From NCBI GenBank assembly GCA_963749415.1, contig CAVVMG010000001.1, forward strand, positions 2,232,001 through 2,296,000: a DNA stretch of 64,000 nt, in the 5' to 3' direction. The notes below the pieces were generated by a model, which was not told the DNA's origin, made no database searches, and worked only from the letters and a program-made list of their open reading frames with translations. Origin of the DNA: JALYNX01 sp963749415 (lineage in GTDB: Bacteria > Actinomycetota > Acidimicrobiia > Spongiisociales > ZC4RG35). Shown piece by piece: positions 59,466 to 64,000 of the stretch. Every line of letters begins with the position of its first letter. The first letter of the stretch is position 1. Position numbers and translations under genes: made by a program.

Positions 59466-59480
59466 TATGAACAGTTCATA
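59466..59480. promoter_or_regulatory. 15-bp palindrome upstream of osmC
   Basis: TATGAAC-A-GTTCATA is a perfect 7+1+7 palindrome about 90 bp before the osmC ATG. It has the size and symmetry of a MarR- or HxlR-type operator. It does not fit the LexA box, which needs four bases between GAAC and GTTC. The regulator is not encoded next to it. Confidence 0.5.
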
Positions 59481-59664
59481 ACGCTCGTCGCGGCCACCCG
59501 AGAGCCGCGACAGACGCACCAAACCCCAACCGAACCGTGCGCCGGCCCGGCTGCTGAATCCATGATTCTGGGGATTGATGTGCGCACAGGGGACGCCTCA
59601 GAGGTCGCTGCTCCGCTTCAACGAAAGTAGAGCAGAGGAGATGCGACGAGTCAAAGGAACGGGA

Positions 59665-59680
59665 TGGGGGATCTCCCCCA
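59665..59680 (-). terminator. Hairpin after the RraB-like gene
   Basis: TGGGGGA and TCCCCCA form a perfect 7-bp stem with a 2-nt centre, six bases past the RraB-like stop. The downstream transcript is only weakly T-rich, so termination strength is uncertain. Confidence 0.45.
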
Positions 59681-59685
59681 CCCAA

Positions 59686-60108
59686 TCAGTGGGGAGGTAG
59701 TTCGGTCATCATGGTGGCTGAGGCCTCCCAGCCGTCGTAGTCGCCCTGCAGGGAGTCGGCCAGCGATTGGAAGAAATCGTCGGCGGCGATGACCGTGGGA
59801 GGGTCGAGGACCGCAATGACCTCCGCAACCAGAGCCCAGCTGTCGGGGGCCTGTGCGGGTCGGACGTCGACCCGGTAACCAGAATCACGAGCGGCAGCAC
59901 CTGCTGCTTCGGCGTTGGCTTCGTTGCCCAGGTAGAGGAAATAGAGGACATGGCGGGGCTCCTTGAGGTCGGCACCGGCCTTGACCAGTTGAGCCATGAC
60001 CTCGACGTCCTTCCATCGAGTCCCGAGTTGGGGTGAGCGCTCGTTGAGGTCTTTCGGGGAGTACTCCGGACCGAGTGTCTCCTTCGCTTTTCGTCGAAAC
60101 AGCGCCAC
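59686..60108 (-). CDS. RraB-like protein
   Basis: A 140-residue protein. The middle reads VMAQLVKAGADLKEPRHVLYFLYLGNEANAEAAGAAARDSGYRVDVRPAQAPDSWALVAEVIAVL and the end SLQGDYDGWEASATMM. The paired pattern of Dxxx-KPRxxxFFLYF and C-terminal YDGWEA matches the RraB (RNase E inhibitor B) family fold. In E. coli RraB binds RNase E; in actinobacteria the partner is not established, so the functional claim is weak. The start is GTG 60108. It is divergent from the ribbon-helix-helix gene and its repeat-rich promoter. Confidence 0.75.
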   Translation of the reverse strand: MALFRRKAKETLGPEYSPKDLNERSPQLGTRWKDVEVMAQLVKAGADLKEPRHVLYFLYLGNEANAEAAGAAARDSGYRVDVRPAQAPDSWALVAEVIAVLDPPTVIAADDFFQSLADSLQGDYDGWEASATMMTELPPH

Positions 60109-60179
60109 CGATAGGACTTTAAGCCGCCGGGATCAACGATTTTGGACCAATTCGGGACGTGGGAGCGACGGCGCCACAG

Positions 60180-60221
60180 TGGCACTTGACAAGGTGCCAA
60201 TCTTGTGCCATAGTGGTGCCA
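60180..60221 (+). promoter_or_regulatory. Leaderless promoter with 11-bp-phased GTGCCA repeats
   Basis: TTGACA (60186-60191), 17 bp, CATAGT (60209-60214), then 6 nt to the ATG at 60221. GTGCCA occurs at 60194, 60205 and 60216, exactly 11 bp apart, and the inverse TGGCAC is at 60180. The repeats cover the spacer, the -10 and the start codon. This helical phasing suits tandem ribbon-helix-helix dimers, and the gene it controls encodes such a domain, so autorepression is likely. Confidence 0.75.
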
Positions 60222-60739
60222 TGAATCTATCCACATACGTCGACAGTCTTCGCCAACAGCTGGTGATTGCGGCGGACGCAGGTGGTGACGAGGCGCGGGC
60301 GCTTGCCGAACGCCTCACCGCACCACTCGATTCGGCGACCCGCCTGGTGCTCCTGGACGCGTTGTCGGTTGCCGCGGACGAGATCACACGAGAGTTGGCC
60401 CCGGGCGCCGTCGAAGTTCGCCTGCGCGGAGGGGAACCGACGTTTGCGGTCACTCCCCCGCCGAGCGATGAGCAGTACGAGGAGCCGACTGCCCCGCGAT
60501 ACTGCCGGTGCCCCGCCCATCGGCGATGCCGCGGACGGTGACGAGGCCGTGGACGTCACGGCTAAATCTTCGTCTTCCAGAGAGCCTGAAGGCCGGATCG
60601 AGGAAGCGGCACGAGCAGAGGGCCTCTCGTTGAACGCCTGGTTGATCCGCGCCGCGGCCGCTCTCTCGGTGCCGGAGAGCAGTTCCACATCGAGCGCAGC
60701 TCCAGCGGCGGCGAGCGGTACACAGGATGGGTGCGCTGA
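60221..60739 (+). pseudogene. Ribbon-helix-helix (HicB/Arc-like) regulator, several frameshifts
   Basis: It begins MNLSTYVDSLRQQLVIAADAGGDEARALAERL and continues DSATRLVLLDALSVAADEITRELAPGAVEVRLRGGEPTF, an N-terminal domain of a known actinobacterial two-part regulator. The frame shifts near 60495. A ribbon-helix-helix then appears split over frames: RLNLRLPESLKA in one and RIEEAARAEGLSLNAWLIRAA in another. The end ERYTGWVR-TGA at about 60716-60739 is in a further frame. At least four indels are needed, two of which cancel. Conserved sequence on every side of the shifts argues for indel errors. Homologs usually precede a DUF4097 gene, as here (TGATG overlap). Confidence 0.72.
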
Positions 60740-61627
60740 TGCCTGCTTTCGACACACCCCGACCGATCTCGGCCCAGCTCGAGCTGTCCCTCGGTCATGC
60801 CCACCTCATCGCCGGGCGATCGAGCCGGACACCGTGGTCGTCGTGAACCCGAGCAATCGCTCGAAGCAGGCCGGATCTCGAAGCTGCGGAGAAGACGATG
60901 GTCGAGTTCTCCAACGGCATGCTCCAGGTGTCAGGCGCCGAGAGCCACGGGGCCTGGGCAGCGTCATTGGGCCTACCCGAAGGACGGGCTCGGTCGACGT
61001 GACGATCGAGTTGCCGGAGGGCTCTGCCCTCGAGGCCGAGGCCGACCTCGCCGATTTCCGGGCCGACGGCCGGCTCGGTGCCACCCGGATCAAGTCCGGC
61101 GCCGGCGACATCGAGGTCGACAGACCGCGACGCTGAACCTCGCCACCGGGGCGGGGACGATGGCAGTGTCTGGGCCGCCGAGTGGCCACGCCAAGATCAC
61201 AGCCGCCGGGGACATGCGCCTCGGCGAGATCGACGGCGAAGCCCAGATCAAGAATCTCAATGGAAAGACCTGGGTTGGCGAGGTGACCGGCCCGCTCGCG
61301 TCAAGTCGGCGAACGGCGACATCGCGGTCGACAAGGCGCATGGGCCGAGGTCGCCGCTGAAGACCGCCAACGGGAACATCGAGATCGGTGAGGTGGTCTC
61401 CGGGACCGTGGTCGTGGGGACTGCGTCTGGGCACCTGGAGATTGCGATCAGAGAGGGGACCGCCGCCTGGGTCGATGCCAGCACCCAATTCGGACGTGTC
61501 CACAACACCCTGGGATCGGCCGGCGGTCCCAGAGCCCTCCGAGCAGACGGTCGAGATCCGGGCCCGAACCTCATTCGGCGACATCGCGATCCGTCGTTCT
61601 CGAGCCAATCGAGACAAGGAGAAATGA
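60739..61627 (+). pseudogene. DUF4097-family protein, several frameshifts
   Basis: Its ATG overlaps the previous stop (TGATG). Pieces in three frames make one DUF4097 beta-helix/adhesin-like protein: MPAFDTPRPISAQLELSLGHAHLIAG, then TMVEFSNGMLQVSGAE (frame change), SVDVTIELPEGSALEAEADLADFRADGRLGATRIKSGAGDIEVDR, KITAAGDMRLGEIDGEAQIKNLNGKTWVGEVTGPL, KTANGNIEIGEVVSGTVVV and TVEIRARTSFGDIAIRRS. The regular GDI/GEI strand repeats are characteristic. Its function is unknown; it sits between an RHH regulator and a DrrAB exporter, a recurring actinobacterial order. The last codons overlap the ATPase start (ATGA). Confidence 0.7.
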
Positions 61628-62595
61628 TGAACCAGACGGCCATGGATCCAACAACCAACACGATCGAGGTGAGAAACCTCCAGAAGGGATTTAAGGATGT
61701 ACCGGTACTCCACGACGTCTCGTTCAACGTTGGTCGGGGAACGGTGTTCGCACTCCTCGGAGCCAATGGTTCCGGGAAGACGACCACGATCAACATCCTG
61801 ACGACCCTCATCAGGGCCGACGGAGGGGCGGCGAGCGTCGCCGGGTTCGACGTTGCGAGCCAGCCCGCCAAAGTCCGCGAGCAGATCAGTGTGACCGGGC
61901 AGTTCGCTGCGGTGGACTATGTGCTCACAGCCCGGGAGAACCTGGTGCTGATGGGCGAGCTGCGTCACATCGCCGATCCAGAGCAGACCGCGGCGGAGCT
62001 GCTCGACAAGTTTGATCTGAACGACGCAGCTGACCGCCGCCTGCTCACCTTCTCGGGCGGGATGCGACGCCGGCTCGACATCGCCATGAGCCTGGTGGGC
62101 GAGGCGCCCGTCGTCTTCTTCGATGAGCCGACGACTGGGCTCGACCCGATGGGCCGCATCGAGATGTGGGAGACCATCCAAGAGTTGGCCAAAGGCGGGA
62201 CCACGGTCTTCCTGACCACGCAGTATCTGGAGGAGGCCGACAGGCTCGCAGACACGATTGCAATCCTCCACGGCGGCCGGATCGTGGCCGAGGGGCCACC
62301 GGCCGAGCTGAAGACGATGGTGCCGACCGGCCTCGTCGAATTGGAATTCGACGATTATGAGCAGTTGACCGCGGCGTTGAGAGCTCTCGAAGGCCACCAC
62401 CACGTGAAGCAGGCGGAATCGAAGCTGGTAGTCGCCACCACGGGCTCTGTGGCCGAGATGGCGGACTTGTTCATCCGGCTGAGAGACACCGGAACCGAGC
62501 CGACCCGATTCACCAAGCAGACACCCACACTCGACGACGTCTTCTTCAAGATCCTGGAGAAGGAAATGGAGGCCTCAAATGCGAGCTCTACATGA
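61624..62595 (+). CDS. ABC exporter ATP-binding protein, DrrA type
   Basis: A 323-residue ATPase. Walker A is GANGSGKTTTINILTTLIRADGG, Q-loop TGQFAAVDYVLTARENL, signature LLTFSGGMRRRLDIAMSL, Walker B PVVFFDEPTTGLDPMGRIEMW, and H-loop VFLTTQYLEEADRL. The C-terminal extension (about 230-323) ending RFTKQTPTLDDVFFKIL is typical of the daunorubicin-resistance DrrA group. It drives export of a hydrophobic compound with the permease that follows. ATG 61624 overlaps the DUF4097 stop. The 3' end overlaps the permease by 17 bp. The cargo is unknown. Confidence 0.92.
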   Translation: MMNQTAMDPTTNTIEVRNLQKGFKDVPVLHDVSFNVGRGTVFALLGANGSGKTTTINILTTLIRADGGAASVAGFDVASQPAKVREQISVTGQFAAVDYVLTARENLVLMGELRHIADPEQTAAELLDKFDLNDAADRRLLTFSGGMRRRLDIAMSLVGEAPVVFFDEPTTGLDPMGRIEMWETIQELAKGGTTVFLTTQYLEEADRLADTIAILHGGRIVAEGPPAELKTMVPTGLVELEFDDYEQLTAALRALEGHHHVKQAESKLVVATTGSVAEMADLFIRLRDTGTEPTRFTKQTPTLDDVFFKILEKEMEASNASST

Positions 62596-63355
62596 CATGT
62601 GGACCATGACCAAGCGAAGCTTGCGGCACACGACGCGCAGCCTCGACACCATCATCACGGTCGTATTGACACCCATCGCAATCCTGCTCCTGTTCGTCTT
62701 CGTGTTCGGTGGCGCACTCGGCGCACAGACCGGCTCGATCGATTACGTCGACTTCATCACGCCCGGAGTTCTGATCATGACCATCGGCAGCGGCATTGCC
62801 TACGCCTCGGTTCGGCTCAGCATGGACCTGCAGAAGGGCATCATCGGTCGCTTCCGGACAATGCCGGTGGCGCCTTCCTCGGTTCTGAGCGGACAGGCCC
62901 TGTCGTCGACGCTTTCCAACCTCTTCTCCTGCTTTCTAGTGTTGGTGGTGGCGTTCATCGTCGGGTTTCGCCCGGCTGCAAGGCCTGACGGGTGGCTGTG
63001 GTTCGTCGGCCTCTTGGTCCTGTTCACGCTCGCCACGACGTGGATGGCCATGTTCTTCGGCCTGCTGGCTAAGACGGTGGAAGGCGCTGGCGCCTTCGCC
63101 TACATCCTGCTGCTTCTGATCTTCATCAGCCCATCGTTCGTGCCAACCGACTCGATGACGCCGTTGCTGAGGGGCTTCGCCGAGAACCAACCCATGACGC
63201 CGATCATCGAGACGATTCGCTCACTCTTGACCGACGGCACCCCAGGCAATGACCTGTGGGTCGCTCTTGCCTGGAGCCTGGGCATACTGGTCGTGTTCTA
63301 CACGCTTGCGTTGAGGCTCTATCGCCGGATCGAGCCTGTCCCGGCGGCCCAGTAA
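62579..63355 (+). CDS. ABC-2 exporter permease, DrrB type
   Basis: A 258-residue membrane protein with about six spans (roughly 23-45, 57-77, 105-130, 138-160, 165-187, 225-243). Landmarks are LTPIAILLLFVFVFGGALG, YVDFITPGVLIMTIGSGIAYASVRLSMDLQKGIIGRFRTMPVAPSSVLSGQ, and IFISPSFVPTDSMTPLLRGFAENQPMTPIIETIRSLL, all ABC-2/DrrB signatures. It forms the membrane half of the exporter with the upstream ATPase, to which it is coupled by a 17-bp overlap. Confidence 0.92.
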   Translation: MRALHDMWTMTKRSLRHTTRSLDTIITVVLTPIAILLLFVFVFGGALGAQTGSIDYVDFITPGVLIMTIGSGIAYASVRLSMDLQKGIIGRFRTMPVAPSSVLSGQALSSTLSNLFSCFLVLVVAFIVGFRPAARPDGWLWFVGLLVLFTLATTWMAMFFGLLAKTVEGAGAFAYILLLLIFISPSFVPTDSMTPLLRGFAENQPMTPIIETIRSLLTDGTPGNDLWVALAWSLGILVVFYTLALRLYRRIEPVPAAQ

Positions 63356-63480
63356 GGCGGCGCCTGTCAGCTGGGAAGGTGTGTAGTGATCGGCCCAGTC
63401 GGTTACTGGTGGTCGAAGGAGCTGCACAACCACCATCCCGTCGGTGATTCCAGAAGGTCCGGAGTGGGGGCACACCGCCC

Positions 63481-64000
63481 CTAGGTAGGTCGACCGGCCA
63501 AAACAGGCTCCAGGTTCCGCCAGTAGAGGACCTCGTTTAGATCGCCTTCATGGCAGTGGACCAGCGTGTGGTGGTAGCGGCAGAGCAAGCACAGGTTGAA
63601 CAGGGTGGTTTCGCCTCCGTCGGCCCAAGGGTGGATATGGTGGACATCACACCACCTCGGTGTTCGGGAACAGCCGTTCCACACGCAGTGACGGTCACGG
63701 GCGACCACCGCCCGCCTTAGGCCGGCAGGGACAACCCTGGTCCGTCTCCCGATATCGAGGATCTCGGACCCACCTCTCCAGACGATACGACTCACCGAAG
63801 AGTCGCAGGAGAGGAGGCGGATGGTCTCGAGGTCGAGAACTCGTCCTCCCTCGGTCTCGTGGACACCGCCAGGGATTCCCTCCAGAGCGTCGACGTCGAC
63901 GAAAACGTTGATGTGGGGCCGCTCGCCACCGACATCGGACGGCGTGCCGCCTGCGAGAAACCCACGGGCGAGGTCTTCGAACGCGTCGTGGCGCCGCTGA
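63481..64000 (-). CDS. DUF222-HNH endonuclease-family protein, truncated by window edge
   Basis: The frame is open from the right edge of the window to a TAG at 63481, so the N-terminal part is missing. The visible 172 residues include part of the DUF222 region (HINVFVDVDALEGIPGG, RVLDLETIRLLSCDSSVSRIVW, ILDIGRRTRVVPAGLRRAVVARDRHCVWNGC) and the HNH core CDVHHIHPWADGGETTLFNLCLLCRYHHTLVHCHEGD. Such proteins are abundant and repeated in actinobacterial genomes (the 13E12-like family); a nuclease role is presumed but not proven. A GTG at 63795 is not the real start. The 125-bp gap to the permease shows nothing notable. Confidence 0.88.
   Translation of the reverse strand, partial: QRRHDAFEDLARGFLAGGTPSDVGGERPHINVFVDVDALEGIPGGVHETEGGRVLDLETIRLLSCDSSVSRIVWRGGSEILDIGRRTRVVPAGLRRAVVARDRHCVWNGCSRTPRWCDVHHIHPWADGGETTLFNLCLLCRYHHTLVHCHEGDLNEVLYWRNLEPVLAGRPT

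Larger units (their letters stand above)
59378..59685. other. Intergenic region upstream of osmC
   Basis: This 308-bp gap between the OsmC and RraB-like genes holds the 5' end of the osmC unit with its palindrome, and a hairpin just after the RraB-like stop. No frame in it looks coding and no RNA family is recognised. Confidence 0.5.

Noticed and set aside
59466..59480. LexA (SOS) box
   Set aside because: GAAC and GTTC are separated by one base, whereas actinobacterial LexA boxes need four.
1..64000. CRISPR array, IS element or prophage
   Set aside because: No regularly spaced repeats, transposase, integrase or phage structural genes were recognised.

Overview
The window is a 64 kb piece of a high-GC actinomycetotal chromosome, most likely an uncultured acidimicrobiia-like lineage. 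The pointers are a BldD-type regulator, an F420/deazaflavin-dependent (Ddn-type) oxidoreductase, DUF4032, a DUF222-HNH protein, a DrrAB exporter, many GTG/TTG starts, and several genes whose start codon lies only 6-10 nt after a -10 box (leaderless transcripts). No rRNA, CRISPR array, prophage or intact transposon was seen. One tRNA gene (Asn) is present.

Layout. 0-12 kb: the end of ilvC; a leftward run of acyltransferase (broken frame), patatin, SnoaL, GNAT, MsmX/UgpC-type ABC ATPase and GH13 glucosidase; a rightward amino-sugar set (GH3 hexosaminidase, NagA, SIS-family NagB-II); then leftward DUF4032 and ROK kinase. 12-19 kb: ilvBN-leuABCD, tightly overlapped. 18.8-21 kb: a leftward four-domain chorismate mutase/prephenate dehydratase/ACT/DAHP synthase fusion. 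21-25 kb: small accessory genes, a class III nucleotide cyclase, a DUF4239 membrane protein and tRNA-Asn with a 47-bp partial duplicate of its 3' half. 25-44 kb, almost all leftward: recO-uppS-glyS-yceI-dnaG-rpoD, then lepA-hemW-hrcA-dnaJ-rsmE-bldD-like-phoH-7TM/HD-ybeY-CBS-era, most joined by ATGA/GTGA overlaps. 44-53 kb: rpsT, holA, a DHPS-like gene, comEC, comEA, ppk2, a small HExxH protein and leuS. 53-64 kb: 3-hydroxyacyl-CoA dehydrogenase, a KefB-like antiporter with USP domains, a flavin monooxygenase, OsmC, an RraB-like protein, a ribbon-helix-helix regulator with DUF4097, a DrrAB-type exporter and a truncated HNH protein.

The most notable signal is regulatory. Three short leader peptides sit exactly where amino-acid attenuation would need them: MKQDFAADVTLLIE before a terminator in front of ilvB; the Leu-rich MTRSASLHALGALALS starting on the ilvN stop codon in front of leuA; and a Phe/Tyr-rich leader (ending FGFAYFYFGA) in front of the aromatic fusion gene. 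Two of these have strong TTGACA promoters and look leaderless. LeuA itself lacks the usual C-terminal leucine-sensing domain. A fourth leaderless promoter, before the ribbon-helix-helix gene, is covered by GTGCCA repeats spaced exactly 11 bp.

Caution: four loci (acyltransferase, nagA, ribbon-helix-helix gene, DUF4097) carry several frameshifts each while their neighbours are clean. Protein similarity continues across the shifts, so assembly indels are at least as likely as real gene decay.
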